64,000 nucleotides of DNA from Stenotrophomonas sp. Iso1. GTDB lineage: Bacteria; Pseudomonadota; Gammaproteobacteria; Xanthomonadales; Xanthomonadaceae. The notes under the pieces were generated by a model. It was not told where the DNA came from. It did no database searches and saw only the letters and a list, made by a program, of their open reading frames with translations. Every line of letters starts with the position of its first letter. The first letter of the stretch is position 1. The position numbers and the translations under genes were made by a program. Positions 1-9,259 of the stretch are shown piece after piece. The stretch is taken from the NCBI RefSeq assembly GCF_027497995.1, contig NZ_JAODBT010000004.1, forward strand, positions 124,001 through 188,000. The letters are read 5' to 3'.

Positions 1-1444
1 AGTCACCCAGCAGCACCGCATCTTTGCCGCCGCTGCCGGTGGGGTCGCCCAGCAGCCATTGGTGCAGCAGTCGCGCTGATTCAACGCGGGTGGCGTTCCA
101 GCAACCTTGGCCATCGTTCTGGTCGGCATCGGCGCCACTGGCTTCGGAGCAGCCCTTGGATTTGAAGTGGTTGGCCACCACCACGAACGGCGTGCCGTTG
201 CGTCCCATACGGAACGCCTGCGCCAGCGGCACGCGGCTGCGTTCGCCAAACGGTTCGCGCTCCAACACTGCGGGCTTGCCGACCGGGCTCAGCTTTGAAC
301 TGCGGTAGATGATGCCGACGCGGATCGGGTTGTCGCCCGGGCCCTGCTTGGCATCGACGAACATCCAATCGCCGTGCTTGCCCTGCCCTTCGTTGAGGGC
401 ACGCACCAGTTGGTCGATGGCCGAGCCCGGGCCGTAGCCGTCGTTCTCCAGCTCCATCAGCGCCGCAACATCGGCACCGAGGCTACGGATGGTGGTGATC
501 AGCTTGGCCTGCTGTGCAGCCTGCTGTTCTGCCGTCTTGGCGCCGCGCAGGGTGGGGTAGCCACCGCCCTTGCCGTCGCCATTGAAGTAGTTCTCAAGGT
601 TGAACGCGGCGATACGCAGGCCACCGGCCACCGTCGGCGGCTGCAGCGGACGCAGATCACTGCTCACCGTCAACGGTGCGGTCAGTTGCAGACGGTAGTC
701 GCCGTCATAACGCTGGTCCACGATGCCCTGCACGCCAGTCAACTGCGCACCGGTACGCAGCACCACGCCTTCGGCCAGATACGACACGCCACCCGGATCG
801 CGCTTGCTGCTGCCATCGTCCAGGCGCAGGCGGCGCCGTGCGTTGTCGGCAATCACGGCGGCCTGCTCCGGGCTGCCAGCGACGGCCACTTCACTGGGCT
901 GCCACAAACGGCCACCGAACGCGGCGGTGAGTTCGCCGTAACGCTGCAATCCATCCTGCCCGGCCAGCGTCAGCGGCGCGGCGATGCGCACCTGCATACC
1001 TTCCAGTGCTTCCCAGCTGGCGGGTATGTCTTCGATCACGGTCACCGCAGGTACCGCGCGCGATGCAGCCGTCGTCACCGTGCCGGCCTGCAGCGTGGTC
1101 AGCGACTGGCCGCCCTTGCCGGCAGCCTGCTCCTGCACCGTGCCACTGATGCGCAGCCATTGGCCGACCTGCACCGCTTGGCCGTCAGGCAGGCGCACGA
1201 ACAGGCCATCCGAGGTTGCCGCATCGCCATCACCGGCGTCCTGTACGTATATCCCACCCAAGCCATCGCGCATGTCGGCGGTGACCATGGCTTCGATCGT
1301 GACCGGCTTGCCTTCGTAAGGACTGCGCTCCCCGCCGCCCTGCACCTTGCCGATGGGCAACAAGGTTGCCGGGGGGGCCGCCAAGGCCGGGCCAGTGCAT
1401 GCCGCAGCCAAGGCCAGGGCGAGTAACGAAAGGGAACAACGCAT
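1..1444 (-). CDS. ExeM/NucH-type extracellular endonuclease (3' part outside window)
   Basis: The protein starts with a signal peptide (MRCSLSLLALALAAACTGPA, probable cleavage after ALA). It has an OB-fold-like nuclease-associated half (about residues 30-250), then an endonuclease/exonuclease/phosphatase domain. Visible active-site motifs are AAFNLENYF, ALMELENDG (metal-binding Glu) and VVVANHFKSKGCSEA (catalytic His region). The frame stays open to the left edge and is cut just after KDAVLLGD, so the C-terminus is missing. Members of this family degrade extracellular DNA or RNA, often through type II secretion, and affect biofilm structure and nutrient scavenging. The start at 1444 is chosen because it gives an immediate signal peptide. 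A possible lipobox around Cys17 is weak, so a lipoprotein is less likely. The family assignment is firm; the natural substrate is inferred. Confidence 0.9.
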   Translation of the reverse strand, partial: MRCSLSLLALALAAACTGPALAAPPATLLPIGKVQGGGERSPYEGKPVTIEAMVTADMRDGLGGIYVQDAGDGDAATSDGLFVRLPDGQAVQVGQWLRISGTVQEQAAGKGGQSLTTLQAGTVTTAASRAVPAVTVIEDIPASWEALEGMQVRIAAPLTLAGQDGLQRYGELTAAFGGRLWQPSEVAVAGSPEQAAVIADNARRRLRLDDGSSKRDPGGVSYLAEGVVLRTGAQLTGVQGIVDQRYDGDYRLQLTAPLTVSSDLRPLQPPTVAGGLRIAAFNLENYFNGDGKGGGYPTLRGAKTAEQQAAQQAKLITTIRSLGADVAALMELENDGYGPGSAIDQLVRALNEGQGKHGDWMFVDAKQGPGDNPIRVGIIYRSSKLSPVGKPAVLEREPFGERSRVPLAQAFRMGRNGTPFVVVANHFKSKGCSEASGADADQNDGQGCWNATRVESARLLHQWLLGDPTGSGGKDAVLLGD

Positions 1445-1487
1445 GGACGACTCCGAGGGAAAACGAAACATGGGAAGCGGAAACAGA

Positions 1488-1512
1488 AGCGCCGCCTCAA
1501 GTAGGCGGCGCT
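1488..1512 (-). terminator. Probable rho-independent terminator after the cytochrome c gene
   Basis: A perfect 10-bp inverted repeat (AGCGCCGCCT / AGGCGGCGCT) with a 5-nt loop lies between the cytochrome gene and the nuclease gene. On the minus strand it is followed by a T-rich stretch (TTCTGTTTCC). This separates the two co-oriented genes, so the nuclease gene probably has its own promoter. Confidence 0.55.
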
Positions 1513-1564
1513 GGATATTCTGCAGCAATCAGGCCGGTTGCCTGCTGCCGAGTCTGGCGGCTTT

Positions 1565-2083
1565 CTATTTCAGGTTGTCGAGCATCCAATCCACCGCCGC
1601 GTGGATTTGTTCCTCGCTGAGCCCGGCGTTGCCCCCCTTGGGCGGCATGATCCCGCCATCCGGGCCGGTGTAACCCTCCATGGCGTGCTTGTAGAGCGTG
1701 TCCTTGCCCTGAGCCAGACGCGCATCCCAATGCGAATGATCCAGCGTCGGCGCCTTGCCCACACCAGTGGTATGGCAGGCGGTGCAGAGGTTGTCGAAGA
1801 TCACCTTGCCGTCCAGCGTGCCGCCATAGGCACCACTGGCCATTGCAGCGGCAGTGGCAGCGGCCGCCGCAGCGGCCTGGGCTGAAGCGCCCGTGGCACC
1901 GGCGTACACCGCACCGATGGGCGCAATGCGTTCTTCAAGGCGTTTGGCCGCCGTCGGCGAGACCTCGGTGGGAATGGTGCTCTGCAAGTAGGACGCAAAG
2001 AAGATCAGGCCGATCGTGATGATGGCCAGAATGGCGATCACGATGGAAAAGCGCTTGAGAAACTCGAGGTCGTAATTCCGCAC
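1565..2083 (-). CDS. Membrane-anchored class I cytochrome c (cytochrome c5-like)
   Basis: The 172-residue protein has an N-terminal membrane anchor (about residues 11-32, RFSIVIAILAIITIGLIFFA). An Ala-rich linker follows (about 75-95), then one haem c domain. The haem attachment motif is CTACH and the likely axial Met lies in GGIMPPKGG. This fits the cytochrome c5 family, which passes electrons between respiratory complexes in the periplasm. The gene lies 121 bp upstream of the nuclease gene in the same direction, but a hairpin separates them. The electron partner cannot be read from the sequence. Confidence 0.9.
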   Translation of the reverse strand: MRNYDLEFLKRFSIVIAILAIITIGLIFFASYLQSTIPTEVSPTAAKRLEERIAPIGAVYAGATGASAQAAAAAAATAAAMASGAYGGTLDGKVIFDNLCTACHTTGVGKAPTLDHSHWDARLAQGKDTLYKHAMEGYTGPDGGIMPPKGGNAGLSEEQIHAAVDWMLDNLK

Positions 2084-2231
2084 GTCTCAACACCCCTGGC
2101 GAGTAGTCGGTGGACCATGGCTGCCGGCGAGTATAGACCAGCGCATGCCACCGCCCGCAATGGGCACGGACACAACAAAACGTGCGGCAACGCAACATCC
2201 GCATCGTGTTGTGGCACCAGGCCGTATTGGC

Positions 2232-2849
2232 TCAGGCGGTGATCGGTGCTCCCGCCGCACGCAGGCACAGTGCACCAATCGCATCGACCAGATGCTCGCC
2301 ATCGCGCAGTCCATCGCGGCTGGGCGCAGTGGGGCCGACCAATGCTTCGGTAAACGCACCGACGATGCAGGCCGCGCTCACGTCCAGATCCTGCGCCGGC
2401 AGTTCACCACTGCGCACGCCGTCATCAAGAATGCGCTTGAACACATCGCCGAACAGTCGCCGGCAACGGATGCGCTCGGCTTCCACCTCCGGATCCACCG
2501 GTTCGGCAATGAAGGCATAGGCCAAACCGGGGCCAGCCATGGCGCGGCGCACGAACGAGGCCACTGCCCGCTGCAGCCGTTGCGGCGCCGGCAATGCTTC
2601 ATCGGCAATGGCCGAGAGGATCTCCAACTCGTGCTCTACCGCCGCGGTGAGCACTTCCACGAACAGCTCGGCCTTGGACGGGAAATGGCGATAGATCAGC
2701 CCGGTGGAAACACCTGCCTCGGCCGCCACGGCAGTGATCGGCGCGCTGCGATAGCCACCGGCAGCGACCAGCCGGCGGGCAGCTGCCAGGATCGCCTCGC
2801 GGTTGCCGGCGAGCCGTTTTTCCATCAATTCCGAGCGTTTGTAAGCCAT
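2232..2849 (-). CDS. TetR/AcrR family transcriptional regulator
   Basis: The 205-residue protein has an N-terminal TetR helix-turn-helix: AILAAARRLVAAGGY, then ITAVAAEAGVSTGLIYRHFP (about residues 18-60). The helical C-terminal domain matches the TetR ligand/dimer fold. It is transcribed divergently from the isovaleryl-CoA dehydrogenase gene across a 145-bp gap that holds AT-rich inverted repeats. It is therefore the obvious candidate regulator of the leucine-degradation genes, with an acyl-CoA as a plausible ligand. That role is inferred from position only; the classic Liu regulator in Pseudomonas is of the MerR type, so this would be a different wiring. Confidence 0.9.
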   Translation of the reverse strand: MAYKRSELMEKRLAGNREAILAAARRLVAAGGYRSAPITAVAAEAGVSTGLIYRHFPSKAELFVEVLTAAVEHELEILSAIADEALPAPQRLQRAVASFVRRAMAGPGLAYAFIAEPVDPEVEAERIRCRRLFGDVFKRILDDGVRSGELPAQDLDVSAACIVGAFTEALVGPTAPSRDGLRDGEHLVDAIGALCLRAAGAPITA

Positions 2850-2863
2850 GGGTTGATTCTAGG

Positions 2864-2887
2864 TTCAATTTTTGAATTTGTGTTCAC
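2864..2887. promoter_or_regulatory. Candidate TetR operator in the divergent promoter region
   Basis: Two overlapping short inverted repeats occur in this otherwise GC-rich sequence: TTCAA-TTT-TTGAA at 2864-2876 and TGAA-N6-TTCA at 2873-2886. They lie 15 bp upstream of the TetR start and about 110 bp upstream of the dehydrogenase start. The position suits autoregulation and control of the divergent operon. No experiment supports it. Confidence 0.4.
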
Positions 2888-2994
2888 TTTTTTGCCGTGA
2901 CCCGCTAGGCTGCGCGCAAACGCCCGTGCTGACGGCCTCATCCGTCACCCCCAACCCGGAGCGCCCCTCGCCAAGCAGTACTGGAGCCGCCCCC

Positions 2995-4158
2995 ATGCAC
3001 ATCCCCTCCCTCTCCTTTGATCTCGGCGAAGAGATCGACATGCTGCGCGAAAGCGTGGCCCAGTTTGCCGCCGCGCATATCGCGCCGCTGGCCGAAGAGG
3101 CCGACGCAACCAACCACTTCCCCAATCAACTGTGGCGCCAGTTCGGCGAGCAGGGTCTGTTGGGCATGACCGTTGAAGAGGAATACGGCGGCACCGGCAT
3201 GGGCTACCTGGCACATGTGGTGGCGATGGAGGAAATCTCGCGGGCGTCCGGCGGTATTGGCCTGTCTTACGGCGCGCACTCCAACCTGTGCCTCAACCAG
3301 CTGCGCAAGAACGCCAGCGAGGTGCAGAAGCACAAATACCTGCCCAAGCTGTGCAGCGGCGAACACGTCGGTGCATTGGCGATGAGCGAGCCCGGCGCCG
3401 GTTCGGATGTGGTGTCGATGAAGCTGCGCGCCGACAAGCGCGGCGACCATTACGTGCTCAACGGCAACAAGATGTGGATCACCAATGGTCCTGATGCCGA
3501 TGTGCTGATTGTCTACGCCAAGACCGATGCCAACGCCGGTTCGCGCGGCATCACCGCCTTCATCATCGAAAAGGGCATGAAGGGTTTTTCCACCGCGCAG
3601 AAGCTGGACAAGCTCGGCATGCGTTCGTCCAACACCTGCGAGCTGGTGTTCCAGGATTGCGAAGTGCCGGTCGAAAACGTGCTGGGTGACGTCGGCGGTG
3701 GCGTGAAGGTGCTGATGTCCGGTCTGGACTACGAACGCGTAGTGCTGTCCGGTGGCCCGCTGGGCCTGATGGCCGCGGCGCTGGATGTCGTGCTGCCGTA
3801 CGTGCACGAGCGCAAGCAGTTTGGCGAGGCGATCGGCACGTTCCAGTTGATCCAGGCCAAGCTGGCCGACATGTATGTCGGCTTCAACGCCTGCCGCGCC
3901 TATGTGTATGCCGTGGCAAAAGCCTGCGACCAGGGCCGTACCACGCGTCAGGACGCGGCCGGTGCGATTCTCTATTCGGCAGAGAAGGCCACGTGGGCAG
4001 CAGGTGAAGCAATCCAGATCCTCGGCGGCAACGGTTACATCAACGAGTACCCGGCGGGCCGTTTGTGGCGCGATGCCAAGCTGTATGAAATCGGCGCCGG
4101 CACATCGGAGATCCGCCGCATGTTGATCGGGCGCGAGTTGTTCCAAAAGACCGCATAA
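2995..4158 (+). CDS. liuA: Isovaleryl-CoA dehydrogenase
   Basis: The 387-residue flavoprotein oxidises isovaleryl-CoA to 3-methylcrotonyl-CoA in leucine degradation and passes electrons to ETF. Acyl-CoA dehydrogenase signatures are present: [18 protein letters not shown], the [13 protein letters not shown]-side region and the C-terminal [21 protein letters not shown]. The catalytic Glu lies in [16 protein letters not shown], the position diagnostic of isovaleryl-CoA dehydrogenases. The ATG at 2995 ([13 protein letters not shown]) is chosen over an upstream extension because it has a GGAG at a suitable distance and gives the standard family length. It is followed by both methylcrotonyl-CoA carboxylase subunits, which confirms the pathway. 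Confidence 0.95.
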   Translation: MHIPSLSFDLGEEIDMLRESVAQFAAAHIAPLAEEADATNHFPNQLWRQFGEQGLLGMTVEEEYGGTGMGYLAHVVAMEEISRASGGIGLSYGAHSNLCLNQLRKNASEVQKHKYLPKLCSGEHVGALAMSEPGAGSDVVSMKLRADKRGDHYVLNGNKMWITNGPDADVLIVYAKTDANAGSRGITAFIIEKGMKGFSTAQKLDKLGMRSSNTCELVFQDCEVPVENVLGDVGGGVKVLMSGLDYERVVLSGGPLGLMAAALDVVLPYVHERKQFGEAIGTFQLIQAKLADMYVGFNACRAYVYAVAKACDQGRTTRQDAAGAILYSAEKATWAAGEAIQILGGNGYINEYPAGRLWRDAKLYEIGAGTSEIRRMLIGRELFQKTA

Positions 4159-4181
4159 CTCAAAGCCGCAATGACCCAGAG

Positions 4182-4303
4182 CCCCTCTCCCGCCTGCGGG
4201 AGAGGGGTTGGGGTGAGGGGAGGCTACCAGCACGCGGACTCAACGCTTTGAAAGCCCCCTCATCCACCCCTTCGGGGCACCTTCTCCCGCATGCGGGAGA
4301 AGG
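4182..4303. repeat. REP-like palindromic elements between liuA and liuB
   Basis: The first unit has perfect 12-bp arms (CCCCTCTCCCGC / GCGGGAGAGGGG) with a 2-nt spacer at 4182-4207, followed by TTGGGGTGAGGG. The second has 11-bp arms (CCTTCTCCCGC / GCGGGAGAAGG) at 4280-4303. The same core plus tail recurs in reverse orientation at 43762-43800. Such hairpins commonly act as REP elements that stabilise mRNA or attenuate transcription. Here they fall inside an operon, which could lower liuB/liuD expression relative to liuA. Confidence 0.75.
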
Positions 4304-4366
4304 GATGCAGACACTCAACTTCCGCTCGCGGGAGCAGGTTGCTCCAGAACCTCCAGGACTTCGGCC

Positions 4367-5977
4367 ATGACCATCCTCACCACCCAACTGCAACCCGGCA
4401 GCGATACCTTCGAAGCCAACCGCGCCGCGATGCAGGCTCAGGTCGATGACTTGAGCGCCACGCTTCAAACCACCGCACGCGGTGGCAGCGATGCGGCACG
4501 CGCCAAGCACACCGCGCGCGGCAAGCTGCTGGTGCGCGAACGCATTGATGCGCTGCTGGATGCCGGCAGCCCGTTTCTTGAAGTGGCACCGCTGGCCGCG
4601 CATGGCATGTATCCCGATCCGGTGCCCGGCGCCGGCATGGTCGCCGGCATTGGTCGCGTCTCCGGTGTGGAATGCCTGATCGTCGCCAACGACGCCACCG
4701 TCAAGGGGGGCACCTACTACCCGGTGACGGTGAAGAAGCATCTACGCGCGCAGGAAATCGCGCAGCAGAACCGCTTGCCGTGTATCTACCTGGTCGATTC
4801 TGGTGGCGCCTTCCTGCCACTGCAGGATGAAGTGTTCCCCGACCGCGACCACTTCGGTCGCATCTTCTACAACCAAGCCAACCTGTCGGCGCAAGGCATT
4901 CCGCAGATCGCCTGCGTCATGGGCAGCTGCACCGCTGGCGGTGCCTACGTGCCGGCGATGAGCGACGAGACCGTCATCGTCAAGGAACAAGGCACCATCT
5001 TCCTCGGCGGCCCGCCGCTGGTGAAAGCCGCGACGGGTGAAGTCGTCAGCGCCGAAGAACTGGGTGGTGCCGACGTGCACACACGCATTTCCGGCGTCGC
5101 CGACCACATGGCCGACAACGACCTGCAAGCGCTGGCCCGCGTCCGCGCGATCATCGCCAACCTCAACTGGCGCAAACCCGAACCGGCAGTGGCGCTGCAG
5201 GCCAGCGACGCGCCGCTGTTCGATGCGCACGAGTTGTACGGCGTGATTCCCAGCGACACGCGCAAGCCTTACGACGTGCGCGAAGTGATCATGCGCCTCG
5301 TCGACGGCTCGCGCTTGGATGAGTTCAAACCGCGCTACGGCAACACGCTGGTGACAGGCTTTGCGCATGTGCACGGCCATCCGGTCGGCATCATCGCCAA
5401 CAACGGCATCCTGTTCTCCGAGTCCGCACTCAAGGGCGCGCACTTCATCGAGCTGTGCTGCCAACGCAACATTCCGCTGTTGTTCCTGCAGAACATCACC
5501 GGCTTCATGGTCGGCCGCAAGTACGAACACGGCGGCATCGCAAAGGATGGCGCCAAGCTGGTGATGGCCGTGGCGAACGCGCGCGTGCCGAAATACACGG
5601 TGGTGATCGGTGGTTCGTTCGGCGCCGGCAACTACGGCATGTGCGGCCGCGCCTATTCGCCGCACTTCCTGTGGATGTGGCCGAATGCGCGCATCGGCGT
5701 GATGGGTGGCGAGCAGGCTGCCAGCGTGCTGGCCACGGTCAAGCGCGACGGCATCGAAGCCAAGGGTGGACAGTGGTCGGCATCGGAAGAAGATGCGTTC
5801 AAACAACCCATCCGCGACCAGTTCGAGCAACAGGGCCATCCGTATTACGCGAGTGCGCGCTTGTGGGACGACGGCGTGATCGACCCCGCCGACACCCGTC
5901 GCATTCTCGGTCTGGCGCTGGCCGCCAGCCTCAATGCACCTACACAGGAAACACGCTTTGGCGTGTTCCGCATGTAA
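4367..5977 (+). CDS. liuB: Methylcrotonyl-CoA carboxylase, carboxyltransferase (beta) subunit
   Basis: The 536-residue protein is the carboxyltransferase half of 3-methylcrotonyl-CoA carboxylase. It moves CO2 from biotin to methylcrotonyl-CoA to give 3-methylglutaconyl-CoA. Family motifs include [37 protein letters not shown] and [20 protein letters not shown]. The C-terminal half carries the acyl-CoA-side region ([15 protein letters not shown]). The length is normal for the family. It lies 208 bp after liuA, past the REP-like hairpins, and 19 bp before the biotin-carrying subunit, so the two subunits are almost certainly co-transcribed. Confidence 0.95.
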   Translation: MTILTTQLQPGSDTFEANRAAMQAQVDDLSATLQTTARGGSDAARAKHTARGKLLVRERIDALLDAGSPFLEVAPLAAHGMYPDPVPGAGMVAGIGRVSGVECLIVANDATVKGGTYYPVTVKKHLRAQEIAQQNRLPCIYLVDSGGAFLPLQDEVFPDRDHFGRIFYNQANLSAQGIPQIACVMGSCTAGGAYVPAMSDETVIVKEQGTIFLGGPPLVKAATGEVVSAEELGGADVHTRISGVADHMADNDLQALARVRAIIANLNWRKPEPAVALQASDAPLFDAHELYGVIPSDTRKPYDVREVIMRLVDGSRLDEFKPRYGNTLVTGFAHVHGHPVGIIANNGILFSESALKGAHFIELCCQRNIPLLFLQNITGFMVGRKYEHGGIAKDGAKLVMAVANARVPKYTVVIGGSFGAGNYGMCGRAYSPHFLWMWPNARIGVMGGEQAASVLATVKRDGIEAKGGQWSASEEDAFKQPIRDQFEQQGHPYYASARLWDDGVIDPADTRRILGLALAASLNAPTQETRFGVFRM

Positions 5978-5996
5978 CAGCGACCGGAGACCTTCC

Positions 5997-7967
5997 ATGT
6001 TCAACAAGATCCTGATCGCCAACCGCGGTGAAATTGCCTGCCGCGTCATCACCACCTGCCGTCGCCTGGGCATCGCCACGGTGGCGGTGTATTCCGATGC
6101 GGACCGCAACGCGCGGCATGTGCGCCTGGCCGATGAAGCCGTGCACATTGGCGCGGCGCCGGCAGCGGAAAGCTATCTGCGCGCGGATGTGATCCTCGAC
6201 GCTGCGCGCCGCACCGGTGCGCAGGCCATCCACCCCGGTTATGGCTTCCTTTCCGAGAACGCTGGCTTTGCGCGTGCCTGCGCCGAAGCAGGCGTGGTGT
6301 TCATCGGCCCACCGGCCAGCGCCATTGATGCGATGGGCGACAAGAGCGCGGCCAAGGCCCTGATGCAGGCGGCGAATGTGCCGTTGACGCCGGGTTACCA
6401 CGGCGACCGTCAGGAGCCGGAGTTCCTGCGTGCGCAAGCCGATGCCATTGGCTATCCGGTACTGATCAAGGCCAGCGCCGGTGGCGGTGGCAAGGGCATG
6501 CGCAAGGTCGAAGCCAGCGCGGATTTCGAGGCTGCCCTGGCCAGTTGCCAGCGCGAGGCACAATCGGCGTTCGGCAACGCGCATGTACTGGTAGAGAAGT
6601 ACGTCGAGCGCCCGCGCCATATCGAAATCCAGGTATTCGGCGACAGCCTGGGCAACGTGGTGTACCTGTTCGAGCGCGACTGCTCGGTACAGCGCCGCCA
6701 CCAGAAGGTGCTGGAAGAAGCCCCCGCTCCCGGCATGACGCCCGAACGCCGTACAGCGATGGGCAAGGCCGCGACCGATGCCGCACGTGCGGTGGGTTAC
6801 GTGGGTGCCGGTACGGTGGAGTTCATCGCCGGGCCGGATGGCGATTTCTATTTCATGGAAATGAACACCCGCCTGCAGGTGGAGCATCCTGTCACCGAGA
6901 TGATCACCGGCACCGACCTGGTCGAGTGGCAGCTGCGTGTCGCCGTCGGGCAACCACTGCCGAAGACACAGGAGCAGTTGAGCATCCATGGCCACGCGCT
7001 GGAAGCGCGTCTGTATGCCGAAGATGCCGACCGTGGTTTCCTGCCCTCCACCGGCACCTTGCGCCACCTGCAGTTGCCGCAGTCCAACGCCAACGTGCGC
7101 GTGGATGCCGGTGTTGAAAAGGGCGATGCGATCACCCCGTACTACGACCCGATGATCGCCAAGCTCATCGTCTGGGACGTGGACCGCGACAGCGCACTGC
7201 AACGTATGCAGCGCGCGTTGGCGCAGTGCCAGGTAGTCGGTGTCACCACCAATGCGGCATTCCTGCGTCGCTTGGTGATGACGGATTCGTTCCGCCACGC
7301 CAATCTGGATACCGCGTTGATCGAACGCGAGCGCGATGCACTGGATATCCAGCACAGCGTCGCAACCCCGGCTGATTGGGCGCTAGCAGCGGTGCTGGCT
7401 TGCAACGATTCTGCCGCTGCAACAAATGACACCTCGCCCTGGGCCATCAACGACGGCTGGCGCCTGGCCGGGCCAGCAGCGCGGTCGGTCACGCTGGAAC
7501 ACCTGCAGCAGCAACAGACGCTGCAGGTCCGCAGGCAAACCGAGGGTTGGCAGGTGCAGTTCGGCGAGGAGCTGGTCCACGTCGTCGGCAGTCTGCTGGA
7601 CGACGGTTATGCCCTGCAGATCGGCGACCGTCTGTACCGCGGCAACGCGCTGCGCGACGGCAACGTCCTGCATGTCTTCGGCGATGAGCGCCAGCAGCGC
7701 TTCACCCTGCACGACCCCGTCGCCGATGCCGACAACACCAGCGACCATGGCGGCAGCCTGCTCGCGCCGATGCCCGGCCGCGTGGTGACGCTGCTGGTGG
7801 CACCCGGCACCCAGGTCAGCCGCGGCACGCCGCTGTTGGTGATGGAAGCGATGAAGATGGAGCACACCCTGCAGGCCCCCGCTGACGGCACCGTGCACGG
7901 CTTCCGCGCCAAGGCCGGTGATCAGGTGGGGGATGGCACGGTGTTGGTGGATTTTGAGGCTACGTAA
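5997..7967 (+). CDS. liuD: Methylcrotonyl-CoA carboxylase, biotin carboxylase/carrier (alpha) subunit
   Basis: The 656-residue protein carries a biotin carboxylase domain at residues 1-450 (start MFNKILIANRGEIACR). The ATP-grasp loop KASAGGGGKGMRKV and FMEMNTRLQVEHPVTE are visible. The C-terminal biotin-carrier domain has EAMKMEH, with the biotinylated Lys near residue 620. The ATG at 5997 is preceded by GGAGA and matches the conserved family start, so the upstream extension is rejected. In many bacteria a methylglutaconyl-CoA hydratase gene sits between or next to these subunits; none is present here. HMG-CoA lyase is also absent from the window. Confidence 0.95.
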   Translation: MFNKILIANRGEIACRVITTCRRLGIATVAVYSDADRNARHVRLADEAVHIGAAPAAESYLRADVILDAARRTGAQAIHPGYGFLSENAGFARACAEAGVVFIGPPASAIDAMGDKSAAKALMQAANVPLTPGYHGDRQEPEFLRAQADAIGYPVLIKASAGGGGKGMRKVEASADFEAALASCQREAQSAFGNAHVLVEKYVERPRHIEIQVFGDSLGNVVYLFERDCSVQRRHQKVLEEAPAPGMTPERRTAMGKAATDAARAVGYVGAGTVEFIAGPDGDFYFMEMNTRLQVEHPVTEMITGTDLVEWQLRVAVGQPLPKTQEQLSIHGHALEARLYAEDADRGFLPSTGTLRHLQLPQSNANVRVDAGVEKGDAITPYYDPMIAKLIVWDVDRDSALQRMQRALAQCQVVGVTTNAAFLRRLVMTDSFRHANLDTALIERERDALDIQHSVATPADWALAAVLACNDSAAATNDTSPWAINDGWRLAGPAARSVTLEHLQQQQTLQVRRQTEGWQVQFGEELVHVVGSLLDDGYALQIGDRLYRGNALRDGNVLHVFGDERQQRFTLHDPVADADNTSDHGGSLLAPMPGRVVTLLVAPGTQVSRGTPLLVMEAMKMEHTLQAPADGTVHGFRAKAGDQVGDGTVLVDFEAT

Positions 7968-8010
7968 TCAAATGCGCCGCAGGGGAGCACATCCCATGCG
8001 GCCAAGTCGT

Positions 8011-9162
8011 TCACCAGACGCTACCGGTTGGATCGAACTCGGCGATCTCCTGGGTTGAGGCTCGCCAACCGAAGCCCCCTATGGCGAAGGGCCCTTCCGC
8101 CAAGGCAGGAAGACCGAAGGCCTGCTCAATCTGCACTTCGTTGATCGCGGCAGTAACGAACGCACCCAGCCCAAGATCGGTCGCACTCAGATAGAGCGTC
8201 TGCGACAGATGCCCAACATCCAGCATGAGGGCCCGGTAGGCCTTTGGATGATTGCGGTACTTCCAATGGCTGCGCGCGATGCGCGGCGCATAGATCACCA
8301 ACACCGGCGCCTGTGCGAACCAATGCTGGCCCGCCAACGCATTGCATGCGAACTCATACAATGGCATCGCGGGGCTCGGCAGTGGTCGCAGTGAATGATC
8401 GACCGGCCGATAGTGATAGAGCCCCGGCGAAATGCCTTCGACATGCTGGATCAGCAAGTACGCCTCGGTAGCATGCAGGCTACCTCCTGAGGGGGAATGC
8501 TTCTTCAGAAACTGCACGTCTCCACCTTGGTTGACGGAACCTTGTGCAGCGAACACACGCTCCAGAACCTGAGAAAACAGTGCCTGTCCCAGTGGCCGGC
8601 CCTGATCGAAGTTTCGACAAGTGACCCGTTGCGAGAGCAGTGAATCCAGGGACTGCGGCACGTGCCGCTGCAGCGGCAGGTCTGGCCCACGAGCTTCGCG
8701 CTCAATCGTCGCTGGAGGCGGGGCGCCACAGGATCGCAAGAGACCTGCGACGTTATCCGTACCCAATCGTTGCATCGACTCGACGCTGTTCACTGCGTCC
8801 CAGCGCGCCGCATGATGGGTGACAGCCGCCAACGGCCACCAATGCAGCGCACGGTAGCCTTCGTCGGCGTCCCGATGCGTTTGACAGGCGGGTGCATCCG
8901 ATATCAACAACCCGACTTCCAGAAGACGACGCGATATCGGATCCAGGTCCTGCACCAGCGTCACCCATTCGTCCGGGCTGTAGCGGCCAACGCACACCAT
9001 TTCCTCCTCAGACACACGTAATTCGCCGGCCAAGTGCGGCGCCAGCGCGAACCAGCACCGCGTATGTGCAAGCCCGTTCCCGCCCGACAACAAACTGCTT
9101 AGGTCGAAGTGAGTGCTTTCGCGCGGCTCAAAGAACACGGACGTACAACGCCGCACTTTCAT
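8011..9162 (-). CDS. SagB-like putative peptide maturation dehydrogenase
   Basis: The 383-residue protein has a C-terminal nitroreductase/SagB-type flavin domain (about residues 185-380). The signature KHSPSGGSLHATEAYLLIQ and the region HYRPVDHSLRPLP match thiazole/oxazole dehydrogenases. The N-terminal half (about 1-180) is less conserved and may bind peptide. SagB-type enzymes are FMN-dependent oxidases that aromatise azolines in ribosomally made peptides. The ATG at 9162 has a strong GGAGG 8 nt upstream; the longer frame is unlikely. It is divergent from the small precursor-like gene at 9260, which supports a peptide-modification role. No YcaO cyclodehydratase is visible nearby, so the exact chemistry is open. 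Confidence 0.8.
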   Translation of the reverse strand: MKVRRCTSVFFEPRESTHFDLSSLLSGGNGLAHTRCWFALAPHLAGELRVSEEEMVCVGRYSPDEWVTLVQDLDPISRRLLEVGLLISDAPACQTHRDADEGYRALHWWPLAAVTHHAARWDAVNSVESMQRLGTDNVAGLLRSCGAPPPATIEREARGPDLPLQRHVPQSLDSLLSQRVTCRNFDQGRPLGQALFSQVLERVFAAQGSVNQGGDVQFLKKHSPSGGSLHATEAYLLIQHVEGISPGLYHYRPVDHSLRPLPSPAMPLYEFACNALAGQHWFAQAPVLVIYAPRIARSHWKYRNHPKAYRALMLDVGHLSQTLYLSATDLGLGAFVTAAINEVQIEQAFGLPALAEGPFAIGGFGWRASTQEIAEFDPTGSVW

Positions 9163-9259
9163 GGGATCATCCTCCGGCCGCACAGGGGGCGCGGCCAACT
9201 TCTCATTACTTTTTGACCGGACGGGCGTTTCTGCCCTCCCCGCCGGGCGATGGTGGACG

